Below are positions 1-11,000 of a stretch of 64,000 bases of DNA, one piece after another; the first letter of the stretch is position 1; every line of letters begins with the position of its first letter. This DNA comes from Hofstenia miamia (taxonomy: Eukaryota; Xenacoelomorpha; Acoela), in contig SCFE01000102.1 in the NCBI GenBank assembly GCA_004352715.1, positions 652,546 to 716,545 on the forward strand, given 5' to 3'. The notes beneath the pieces are model-generated. The model had not been told where the DNA came from, did not search any database, and was given only the letters and a program-made list of their open reading frames with translations. The position numbers and the translations under genes were made by a program.

Positions 1-1050
1 CATTGTGAAAACGTCTGCAACAATTTATGGTTTAATTTATATTGAAAAACGCATTTAACAAACGCAATAAATTATTGCCATCTCAGCTAACCTTTTCACT
101 GTTTCAAAAGTTCTCAAAAATGGCATTTTGACACACAAAATGAAAATCAATTTTTTTCTTTAAAAATTGTATTATGCTAAATTAAGCATTTGAGCAAGCT
201 CATTCTGCTCTGAGACTATCATGAAATGCCGGAGTAAGAGGAAAAGCTGAAGTCGAATTTCGTAGGAAAGTGCTTAATAATTCACTGTTTTGCTAACACA
301 GTTGTTGCAGAAAGTTTCATGTTTGCGTTTAGATGAATAGCCTTACATTGTGTCTTGATATTGCTTCTGTTTGAGACTGAATTAAGTTCGCACTCTAATA
401 TATTGATAAAATACATCGAGAATAAATTTAAAGCATACAAAGTTTTTCTATTTAAAAATTATTAAAATTACAATTTTAAAAACTTTTGTTCAAAGAAACT
501 TCGAGAATAAATCTTAGCAATGGATAAGAGAAAAAAAATAGTAAAACATTGATTGTGACTACTTTGTTAAAAGCCTTTCGCAATGCTTAGGAACATTTAG
601 ATTTGGAACAACGAAGACAAAAATGGATATCAATGTAAGCATTGATCCAAATGAAACTAACCAAGTCAAAGCAGACCTATAAGACCGTTTGAACTTCCAT
701 ATAATTATTAAGGCTAAATCTCTTAACCCAACATTCTGTGACTAGCAAGTTTAATTAAGTAATAAATGCATAAGTCTGTCACAATTCTTGCCAGCAGCAT
801 ACGGGAAATAATTTTTTTCTACAGTGTGGGCAGATCGAGTAATGTTTTTTGGATGTTCTATACAGAAAACAGTGAATAAATTGTGTTTAGACCAATAAAT
901 ATCAAAAATATTCGGACTGTGCCTACAAAAATAGTAAAATTCCCTTCCAATTTTGCGATATAGACAAAATTTTTCGAATATCTTTGGGCAACACTAATCT
1001 CATACGTACTCTAAGACTACTATGCCCTTATCAACCGAGTGTGCACGTAA
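1..1050. other. Intergenic, nothing recognised
   Basis: AT-rich sequence without a supported exon, RNA gene or repeat. All open frames are short and broken. The only structure touching it is the piggyBac-like relic that starts at the right edge. Confidence 0.5.
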
Positions 1051-1060
1051 TGAACAGAAA

Positions 1061-1513
1061 AAACGAGATATAGATTATAGCAACTATAAAACTGGGGTAG
1101 AAGTGGTGGACAAATTGGTGGCGATGACAATTGGTCGTGTGCGCGCGACTCTACAATAGGCAAAAATATCGGCTGTGTAGCTGGATTACGGATTTATCAA
1201 GCTCTCTATCATCACAATGAACAAATCAAACAGTGCACTACGACGATGTCTGATATAACTTAGTGAAGAGCTCATGAACCTTTCACAAACCACGAGCAAA
1301 ACATCTCTAAATATGCCTATTTTAGAGCAAGAGATTTCTCAGGCTGTGCCACCACCAACGCCAAACAGCCAAACTGCATCTGCAGGTAAGGTAATACGTG
1401 AGGAAATTACTCTTATTCCGACGACAACAAGTAGAAACAGCAATTATTATGTCTGTTCTGACCATTCCATTCTATCACTACAACGAAATGTAACAATTGC
1501 CACAACAGAATAA
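1061..1513 (+). pseudogene. piggyBac-like transposase C-terminal relic
   Basis: One reading frame (codon start 1061) reads RDIDYSNYKTGVEVVDKLV, which resembles the conserved piggyBac transposase block YNxTKGGVDxVDK. In the same frame and at suitable distance it reads NSALRRCLI(stop)LSEELMNLS, resembling the later RRRFLKELxxEL block. Three in-frame stops lie between about 1155 and 1260, so the copy is dead; the last 79 codons (1274-1513) are open. I see neither a TTAA-flanked terminus nor the catalytic Asp residues that would lie upstream. The call rests on two weakly preserved blocks in the right order and frame. Confidence 0.5.
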
Positions 1514-4072
1514 CTCAAATTGTTTGCTAATACAACTCATATTGTTTATGGATTTCTATGCAATTCCTGAGGTTGCTTTTATTGTCTATCATGCAAGTAT
1601 ATGCTATCAAATAACGATGTTTTAAACAATTGTAAATATGGGTCATATCAGAAACATCGGCCTTTGAAACGGGTGATTTATGGTGGATGTACGTGGGTTA
1701 ACAAATTAGAATTTAAAGTTATAAATAAGAATGAAAAAACGTTAATGCTTTTATGCTAAAATTAATTAGTAGAAATAGTCTGGTAAGAACCACCGAGAGG
1801 AAACTATTTTTAAAAAGCTTTTTTATGAAGCGAATATTACACTATACGAGTTCAATCAACTTTAAAAATAGAGCCAATAGAAATTTCAAGTTAAATGGAG
1901 CATTCACAATAGTTAACAGCTTAAATAATGAAAAAAATATATATAAAGTGTTTCTATGATTTTTGTACATATAGCTAGATAAAATTTTAACCAAAATATT
2001 TCTGTTGTCTATTATGGATAAACTACCCGGTAGAGGCGTTATAAATTCACAAACTATTCATTCTCAAACACAATTTCGATGTTACTTTTAAAGCGAACAT
2101 TTTGGCTGCGAACTAAACTGAAAAATTGCCAAGAGCAGGGGAAGTAAAGCAGTTGCTTAACGTCGCATTGGTTCAATTAATAAACTTCCCCTTCTCTTGG
2201 CGGTTATACAATTAAATTTGCAGCATCGTAAAAGTTAAGAGATAGTGGAGAAGAAAATGTATTTCAATATTTTCATATATCACGGAAGTATGAATTGCAG
2301 GATTAGAATATATTTTACTTAAGGAATAGCTTTGAATAATTTAACATATTAAAATAGTAAAACTTTACTTAAATTTTAAAGTAGACAAATGAAGTCAGCG
2401 ATAAAACGCATTAGAAGGACGCAGTAGTAAATTCCAATTCATACAACGCTTTGTATAGCAAAAAGAAATTAAGATTGATATATGGACATTACTTTCACAC
2501 TGTATAGTGTAATTTTTGCTTAGTATTTAAAATTTATTTATACAGCAGATTTTATTTAATAAACTTAGAAAAACATAATTTCCATAACGAACAAAAGGTT
2601 TCTAGTAGGGCTAAATAGTCAACGTGTCAAGTGTTAAATAGTCAAAATATTTAAAAAATAAATGAAATTGAAGAGAATTTAAATTTCAAATGATTCTCAC
2701 ATCAATTGTTTGATTTTTTAATTGAAAAAATCGAAATTATTCTGGCTAAATTTAGGGTCTCACTAAGTTACCACCAGAGAAGGAAATTGATAGCCTTGCT
2801 CTAAGGCCTTATATTTTTGGAATTTTTGCCAAGATAAACTTCATATGCCATTCAAAGTAAACGTATATCTTTTAGTAAATTTTTCAACCAGTTCAATCAA
2901 TCTTTTATAGACATATTTATAGTTCTTCCCAAAATGCTTAAATGGTGTACGTACCCATCTTTAATAGTAGAAGCAAGTAGTAATATTATAAAATAAAATC
3001 GTTGTCTGATACAATGCATTCATAAGCTCCGGGATCGGAGTGGCCAAATGATCATGAACCCACCAATAATTGTACGCTAGGAGAAGAAGGTTTTTCAAAT
3101 ACTGTCCACATATTTGCCTTTCCAATTTATCATTCACTTAGGGCCTAATGGAGAGTTACATATTATTGATTTTAAGGCAAATACATTTACTGGTAGTGCA
3201 TCTTTAAGATTTGTACAAAAATCATCTAAGCTTCATAACATAACTATCATGAAATTATGTTACTGATGTTATATATTTGAACATCTTTGAAGTGAAAATA
3301 TCATATATAGCAAGTAAATTAAAAACTAGTTTTACAACACGGGCGGCAAATGTTTATTAATAAAATAGCCTAAAGTTATAGTAAACAATCAGAATTAACA
3401 TTTCTGTAAACTTAAAACAAAAGCAACAATTGGTGCTAGAATGCTTGGAGCGATTTAATAAAAGTCCATTACTGGGAAGGCTTTTAAAAATAAAACAAAA
3501 TTCAATGCAAGCAACGCAATAACTCATTGAACTGAAAGCAAATATACCCAATTAACCCCTGTGAATAAATTTTAAAAATATTGCTCCAATTGCAGTTGAT
3601 CATAAACCATGAATCACAAGCAAATGCCGTTAGATCAAAGAAAGTTACTACAATTTTTAATGTGGCTAAATAATTACATATGATGTGAATGACTTATGAG
3701 GGGTCTGGGGACAGACCTCTAGACAATTGGGTTAATCAACGGGACGTATGTTGAAAATAAACACAAAAATAACTTAATTATCAATATTTCTGATTGTATT
3801 AAGCAAACGTTAAATTTTATGCACATATCATCAAAGTCCAATTTATGAAAAAAATCAAAGTATGAGGCATACTTTTGCAAAGTCAGTTTGGAAAATTGAG
3901 CACAACTTAGCATAAAATTATACCATTTCACAATATATTTAAATTGTAATGTACTGCAAAGCACAATATTCAATAGAAACTGTAAACTAAGAACAAGAAA
4001 TTTACTAAACGGTTTATAGATAAAACGGAGGGATTGAGACGAATGGTCCTAAAAAATTCGAGATTGCCAATA
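1514..4072. other. Intergenic, one hairpin, otherwise nothing recognised
   Basis: AT-rich. Apart from the inverted repeat at 2128-2201 I see no exon with matching splice sites, no RNA gene and no transposon terminus. Confidence 0.4.
2128..2201. repeat. 18-bp inverted repeat (hairpin)
   Basis: The arms 2128-2145 (gccaagagcaggggaagt) and 2184-2201 pair at 17 of 18 positions around a loop of about 38 bases. It may be the core of a small foldback element or a structured transcript. There is no flanking duplication to decide between these. Confidence 0.5.
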
Positions 4073-4080
4073 TATGATTG

Positions 4081-4535
4081 ACCAGGTTAGGAAGCGGATC
4101 GCTTTTTTGATCCGGCCAGGCTGACAATAACCCAGTGACCCGACCAGACAAAGAAAGATTACTAGTAAATACGCACAAATTTTTTTAACAAAAAAGTATC
4201 AATAAACACAATACGAAATCAATAAAAACACAAAATAATTAAAATCTTTAAGAATTTCCAAAATTCAAGTGTTTGATTTCATAAATTGTTCTTTAGACTA
4301 CGGTTAGAACTATGGTACAAGAGCAGTTACAAAACCACGTCAAATCGCGAATTATCTCGTGTGGTTAGACGTGCGATTCTACCAAAATGTGACAGATCAC
4401 ACGTGACCAATCACGTATTCTAACCGTAGCCTTAAATCTGTTAGTGTTGTTTCACCCGACCCAACTCGACCCGACCCGTGAAGAGTGATCCGCAACTCCA
4501 TACGACAGGCTAGTTGACCCGCTTCCAATCGTGGT
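4081..4535. mobile_element. Short non-autonomous hAT-like element
   Basis: The ends 4081-4100 (accaggttaggaagcggatc) and the reverse complement of 4516-4535 (accacgattggaagcgggtc) match at 16 of 20 positions. The flanking 8-mers tatgattg (4073-4080) and tttgatta (4536-4543) match at 6 of 8, as expected for a decayed hAT target-site duplication. Subterminal tracts are rich in gaccc/gggtc words on both sides. It has no coding capacity. An inner inverted repeat (about 4293-4310 with 4417-4432, core ctacggttagaa) suggests a hairpin or a nested element. Confidence 0.5.
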
Positions 4536-4543
4536 TTTGATTA

Positions 4544-5708
4544 AGTTACCGGCATCAGTTATGTAACACACTAACCGCATGTAAATCTACATCGAGCGAC
4601 GCGATTAAGAAAAGTTAAACTAAAGTATGCAACATTTGTTAATCGCTTTACTAACCTTCGCAGAAATAAAATTCCATCTTAAAACTGAAATTATTTCCTA
4701 TTCAAATTAATTTTCAATGGCTAAACTATTTTATAATAAAGTATTTGATAATTTGCGAAATTAAAAATTCCAATTCATTTGAATATAGCACAAAGCCAGC
4801 GCGGGATTCTGCAAATAGCATATATTAATGAGTCCATTATTATAAATATAACTGTTATATGCGAACAGCGAATCGCGTTTGTCAAAAACGGTTTTTAGAA
4901 ATACCTTCAAATGTCTAATTTACATTATAAAGAGTAACGTAATGTCCAGTTTTATTAAACTTGTCATAAACTTCCCTTCCCTTGACGAAAGAAATTTCAA
5001 CTTTGTAACATTTTTACTACACCACCACCTCACAATCATAACACAAATTATAACATGACATTATTAAAGCACTATTTAAAACAGTGCTGTTAAACAACTG
5101 GGTCAAGAAATTAAAATTCCGTTAAAAATGTTACTAAATTTTATGCGCATCAAATATTTTCCAACTTCTTTTATTTAAGATATCATTAAATAATCTACCG
5201 GTGTGTTTCTTGTACGGAATTTATATGGGCACTAAGTATAAATCACCAAATATATAAGGGCGCTCTAGTATAGGTTATCTGATATATATAGGCGCAAAAT
5301 ACATGGAGGGCGCTACGTATTATTTTGATACAAGATTGGACCCTACGCTGATTTTTTCAAATTCTGATATTATAAATGGCTTAAGCATGTAGTTTACTGA
5401 CACTGATAAAAAAACTGACCAAAATCGGACACATTCCGACTGAAATAATATCAGATATTGCCAAACCCCCAAATTTATTTATAATTGTCGAAATGGCATA
5501 TAAATCCAATTTTTACTATATTTTTTCATTTATTCTATTTTTACATATTTTTTAAGAAATGCTCTCATTGAGCCCAAATTTGGTGTGTGACTATTAAATG
5601 AGGCTAAACGCTATCACGCATACTAATTTATGACTTTTTTGACATGAACTAGAAGAACTGCTCACGGTCGCTAGGTATAAAACCTATAGTACTTAGCGCC
5701 CGTATATA
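4544..5708. other. Intergenic, nothing recognised
   Basis: AT-rich sequence between the hAT-like and Tc1-like elements. No supported gene or repeat was seen. Confidence 0.4.
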
Positions 5709-5710
5709 TA

Positions 5711-7044
5711 CAGTACTGGCCAAAAGTTTGGGAAAACTTTCCTAATTTGGAAATTTTTGTATTTTACACTGAAAAACGCAATATGGAAACAATATAATAA
5801 CACAGTGCAGAAACAATATGATAACACCGTGTAGAAAATAAATAATTAATTCAGAAAAACTCACTAATATTTTGTATGTCCGCCATTATTGGCCAAACAC
5901 GCAGCAATTTGATTTGACATTGACTCGACCAGCTTTCTACACTAATCGTCAGTAATCTGTGTGCACCATATCACTTTAATTTGCTCCTTCAGATCGTCGA
6001 GTGATGTGCATTGATATGATGCCAGCAATTTTCTATGACGTTGAGGTCTGGAGAGTTTCCCGGCCAGTTGTCAAGCAGCTGAAAGTCTTGTGATGCAATC
6101 CACTGTTTCACAACTTTGGCGGTGTGGCAAGGAGCACCATCTTGTTGTAGTACAGATGTTCAGCGAAACTGCATAAACATGGGAACTTTCTTCTGAATTA
6201 TGTTGAGGTAGGCCCTGGCTGTGACTGTCTCGTTGTGAGGAAGAAAATGCAGACCAGCACACCCATTCGCAGTTATAGCACCCCACATCATCACAGAAGA
6301 TGCTGGGTTTCTTGCGTGTGACATGTGTTGAATCTTTGGTTTCTTGGTCGTGGCCGGGTGTAAACTGGCATATCTTGGATTCGTCACTAAACATTACTTG
6401 ATGCTACATCTCAGGGGTGTACTGTTCGTAATGGTTGGAGAAACGCAACCGGTCTCGAATGTTCTTCGAAGACAATCGGGGTTTAGGTACCGGTTTGCAC
6501 GATGGAAGGTCAAAGGCAGTATTCAATTGACGCCTAATGGTGCATGTTGATAAATTCTGCACTACTGCACCTAGATTTGCTTTGATTTTAGAAGATGAAG
6601 AGAAGGGTTGATTGACATTGTAACGGTGAATGAGACGGTCAGTCTGAGGGGTTGCTACATTTGGTCTTCCAGACCACTTGCGAGAGGAAAAATTTTTGCA
6701 GTTGCTGATAGCGAGTAACACTTATGCATACTGACGATACTGACACGCCCATTCTAACAGCTATAGCTCGATAATTGTACCCCTCCTCGTACAAGATATG
6801 AATTTGAGCACGCTTTGTTGGTGAAATTTCATTACCACGGACAATATTTCAAACTATAATGATAGTGCTTTTTCAGTGAAAATGTATTGTGTATAAATCT
6901 AAAGTTTTGTTAATTTGATTGGCTAAATGAATCTGTTGAAAATTCTAAGAAAAAATTGTGAATTCCAGGTATTTTACGAAGTTTCCAGGAAATAGCATAA
7001 AACACGCTTTAGACAGGTTACTGTTCCCAAACTTTTGGCCAGTA

Positions 7045-7047
<3 letters not shown>
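5711..7047 (-). mobile_element. Complete but decayed Tc1/mariner-like transposon
   Basis: The ends are a perfect 24-bp inverted repeat (5711-5734 and 7024-7047; outermost bases cagtactggccaaaagttt), flanked by TA on both sides, the Tc1/mariner target. The element is 1337 bp and encodes a broken transposase on the minus strand. Both flanks are TA runs, and the right one is a long (TA)n microsatellite, so it probably inserted into a TA repeat and the duplicated TA cannot be told apart from it. It lies about 670 bp upstream of the POPDC start codon. Confidence 0.88.
5890..6721 (-). pseudogene. Tc1-like DDE transposase, broken
   Basis: Cut-and-paste transposase of the Tc1 superfamily, split over several frames. 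The upper part (6721-6404) has the helix-turn-helix block SGRPNVATPQTDRLIHR followed by STCTIRRQL. The next fragment carries the first catalytic Asp in FSDESK (about 6380-6397) and then SSVMMWGAI. Further on, about 6150-6020, the minus strand reads QQDGAPCHTAKVVKQW and then SPDLNVIENCW, holding the second Asp and the final Glu about 35 residues later. At least one frameshift and one stop (after VPMFMQFR, about 6159) separate these blocks, so it cannot make active enzyme. No intact copy is visible in the window. Confidence 0.85.

Positions 7048-7078
<31 letters not shown>
7048..7078. repeat. (TA)n microsatellite
   Basis: A pure TA run directly abutting the right terminus of the Tc1-like element. 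Confidence 0.95.
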
Positions 7079-7084
<6 letters not shown>

Positions 7085-7575
7085 CAATAATATAATATTT
7101 ATCTTTTTTAGTATATGAATCTATATTCAGAAATTTTTAATAGATATATACTGAATTATATTATTCGAGAAATATACATTCCTCAATTTATTACTTCCAG
7201 ACGTCAACAATACACAGAATTTTAGTGAAGTGCCCAATTCATTATATGAAATACGAAATAAGTATTTGATCTTCAAAATCACAAATAGAATTAAAGGAAT
7301 CATCAATCGATAAAAACAAAGCAACTTAATATTATAATGCACTTGAAACTTGTTAGCATTAAGTGTTAATACTTAAAAGAAAGCATTCCATAAAAAGTAT
7401 GGCAATCCTATTAACACAAAGGAAACGATATGAGGCGACTATAAACCGCAAAGAGACCGATGCACTACTTCATAGTCATTCCAACTAACTTTTTTTGAGT
7501 AATGCATACTTGAAACGATTTTCTAAAACATATTTAGCCAAGTTGTCATTGAAACAGTTTGAGTATTGCGGACCG

Positions 7576-7585
7576 CTGATTGGTT
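7576..7585 (-). promoter_or_regulatory. Inverted CCAAT box upstream of POPDC
   Basis: ctgattggtt is a full match to the reverse NF-Y/CCAAT-box consensus and lies about 130 bp before the POPDC start codon. No TATA box is obvious. The site is visible in sequence; its use is inferred. Confidence 0.4.
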
Positions 7586-7713
7586 GGAGAAATCCAATTA
7601 CGCTGTCACATCGCAGAAGGTGATTTAGTGTTAGAAAATATGAGAGGAAAAGCAGTTGTATTAACTAGAGAGTATGGAATAAATAACATCGAATAGAGTG
7701 AAAAATCGCTCAG

Positions 7714-8016
7714 ATGACAAATGAAAGCAGCTTAAATGGTACCCAATTTCTTCCATTACAATCTCTCTGTCACAGGAACACTGGTGCAGAGTCACTGTGG
7801 TGGCACATATGCCCATTTCTCTTACTTATTGCGATTGTTATACCTCAGAAACGGCGGAAGCTGCACAGTATTGGATATTTCATGCTAACGGTGGCATTTT
7901 TTGCTTGTGCAGGATGGATATGGACTGTCCATTATGAGCTCATCGGATTTTTTATGTACTTCTTTTTAGCAAATGTTAGCTTTATCCAGGCGCTCTACAT
8001 CTCATATCATAATAAG
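7714..8016 (+). CDS. bves: POPDC exon 1: glycosylated N terminus and three membrane segments
   Basis: Encodes residues 1-101, ending SYHNK. The donor is AAG|GCAAGT, a GC donor. The next GT, at 8021, would throw exon 2 into a frame that hits a stop at once (ending at 8020 gives A, R/Y, stop). With the GC donor the protein continues as YHNK-DTKLTPSLDRLY, which aligns without a gap to the Y(x14)Y stretch of vertebrate Bves. The open frame continues past the donor only to 8046. Confidence 0.88.
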
Positions 8017-11000
8017 GCAAGTGATTTATTACGTAAAACAGCTTAGATATGGGAAAATTCTAGGAATCAATTATTTGTACATGCATAATGCTACTAAAAT
8101 GAGTTATACATATCTGTGCTGTCATGTGACAATGACTACTATAATGAGGAAATGATTAAAAATTAACACTCTTCAATGACAGGCCAATCGTTGAAACTTC
8201 TTTCATGCAAAAAATTAAAAGTGGTAAATCTTTCAAAATGCCAATTGATCTACAAACGCCACTGATTAATGTTTGTCTTCAACACACTTCAACTTTGATC
8301 GACGATTGCTAATAAAATGTGAAACGATTGCTTATTATGACTTCACTCATTATATTTGAATCCATTAATAGCTAGAACTTGCCTATCATATTGTTTAAAA
8401 ACAGGAAATATTATCGAAATTTATAGGTTGTTATAGTTTAGAAAAGCATATTTGAATCTTCAAAAAAATTTTATGATAAAAAATCCAAATATTTATTTAA
8501 GAGATTATAACTGCAAATTAAAATAATTTATATATTGGACCTGACTTGATATGCGATTTCAACTCTTAAAGTTTTACGAAATAAACTTTAAATTTAATGA
8601 AAGACGCCGAAATCTTAAAGCACTTGGTACTCGAAAATTGATTCAGGTTGTTGTTACTTTTTCCTGGGAATAAATATGCTTTTGCAATTGCCTACCCTAA
8701 TCACTAAATTTTATTATTAAGGTCACAATGACCTTTCAAGTATCCCTATTAATTGCAAACGCATTTCCTTTAACATAATCTTCAATAAAATGAGTTGGTA
8801 AATATTAAAGAAGCATGGGATAATTTCAGAAGCGAATGGCTAAATTCTAGCTTTTAAAACTTTGAATTTAAAAGTCGAAAAAAACTTTTAAATTCACTCT
8901 TAAAAGGATTCACAAATGTTGTTTGGAAAGTCTTTCTCATTAAAAATAACAAAACTAATTATTAAACTAATTATCTTCATCTCCAGAAAATACACGCAAG
9001 CAGAACTTTGTGTTTATAATTATAAGTTGCGGAAAAATATAACTCAATGCTAAAAGATAGTTATTCAATATTAGAAAACAAATGTAAGTAAATGAGTTAT
9101 AATCAAGAACACATTAATCTTAGCTGAGCCAAATACATAGGAAACACATGAAATTTTAGAATCAAAGGAGCAATTCATCTCTTATTTGCAAAAAGTAAAA
9201 AGAATTTTTTATCTTTAAAACATCGTCTAAAAGTACTTAAGTATCTTAAAAAACGCGAATTACATTTATTAAAATTTGAAATTGTTTTATTCTTTGATAA
9301 ATCTGTTTGTCTCATTTTCGTTCAGGAGGCTTCCCTTAGATTTGAGACAAAACGCTCCTCAGCAACCGCAACTCAAAGAAGGTGTTCCTAAGAATGTCTT
9401 TTTACCGTGCTTTCATTAATTTGTAACAACTTGTAATTTAAAATAAACATTGGAAATGACAAGACTTGATATTGAGGAAATATTCATGCTTTGATGATGT
9501 AATCATTCCAGCCTCAACCGTGTTTTCTGCTCACACAATTTAACAGTTACCAAGTAGTATAAGTTAGGTACTATAATTATTTTCTACTTTCCCTTTTTGT
9601 ATAAAGGAACCATTACGTATATCTAAAAACTCCTAGTTATAAAAAGAATAAATCTTTTTTTAAGGAATTTATATTATCGTCTAAACTACATGAGTAAAAT
9701 CGGAAAAGATAAGAACTTTATAATCAAATCATGATTATAATTAACTAAATGCGTCATAAATCAAATGTACACATTTGTAAATTTGTGAATATTTTATAAC
9801 ACAATTTTGAAATGCGAGATTGAAATAACCCACAAACATTTGCAATAACAAATTTACAAAGAAATCCAAGAATTTTAGTAATGTATTTTACATAAAACAA
9901 AATGAATTATTAAAATGATTTTAAAAATTCAATGGTCATACCAAAGGATGAGGTTTCTAAAAAGCAAAGCAAATGACAGCCTCAGCAAGGCAACAATTCA
10001 TAACATCTACGAACACCGTAGAAATCAAACTCACAAAATTGATAATGATCATAGAGAATAATTGGCGCATAACTCAGCACGTAGTACTTGCCCCTCGAAT
10101 AATTTTTCAGTAAATCATTGTAAACCAGTCGTTGTGTGAATTGAACCTAATTCTCCTTGTAAACTCGAATGCTTCTCGTTTTAAATTTTACACGTAGCAT
10201 ATCTATTAAGACATGTGGAAAAGGACTATTTTGTTAATGTTGGAATTAATTAAAACAAAACGATTACGAAAAATACTGTAGAATCAGATGTTGTATTTGG
10301 TATAGTAGTTATCTAAGCAACTGGAATTTGTGGGTTGGCCAAAACGTAAATCAATTAAAACTCTGTTTCAATTTAGGAATGGATTACGATTTAGCGACGT
10401 CTGGAGACACTTGGACCATGTCATTGATGCCCAAATCAAATAATTAAATCTTGCAAAACATTCATTTAATAACTGCTTTGAGAATTCATAAATTAATATA
10501 AACAATTCCTAAGCATTTATTGCAACAAATCGACTTTTTTAGTGAACGTCTCCTAGGAGACAATAAATTGGTTTCCTCATAATAATACCATAAATTTAAA
10601 ATGGCGTTTCAACCCACGTTCCACGAAAATGTCGCATAGGAAAATTGCCCATAATCCAACCAACAATACATCGACCATTGAATGTGGAAGCGAAAACACT
10701 AGAAAACGTTTTCGACTGCAAATGATTATTAAAAAACAGATAATGCACTTAGTTTATTACCATTCTATTGTTTAAGTACAGAGGAGTTCTGCTTTATTAG
10801 TCGAAAATTAATGGAATTCCTCACAGGAATTCATGTTTAAAAAGACTTTTTTTACGTGAATAGACGATGCTTGCAAAGCAATGTTTAAAATAGGCTTCTG
10901 AAAAGAAATGAAATGCATTAATGAAGACAATGCTTTCAACTACGATTGTTATCACTATTTCCGGGAATATCTCAACGTCCGGTGTTCCAAATGGCGAGAG

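Noticed and set aside
8021-8026. GTGATT as the donor of POPDC exon 1
   Set aside because: It would put exon 2 out of frame with an immediate stop.
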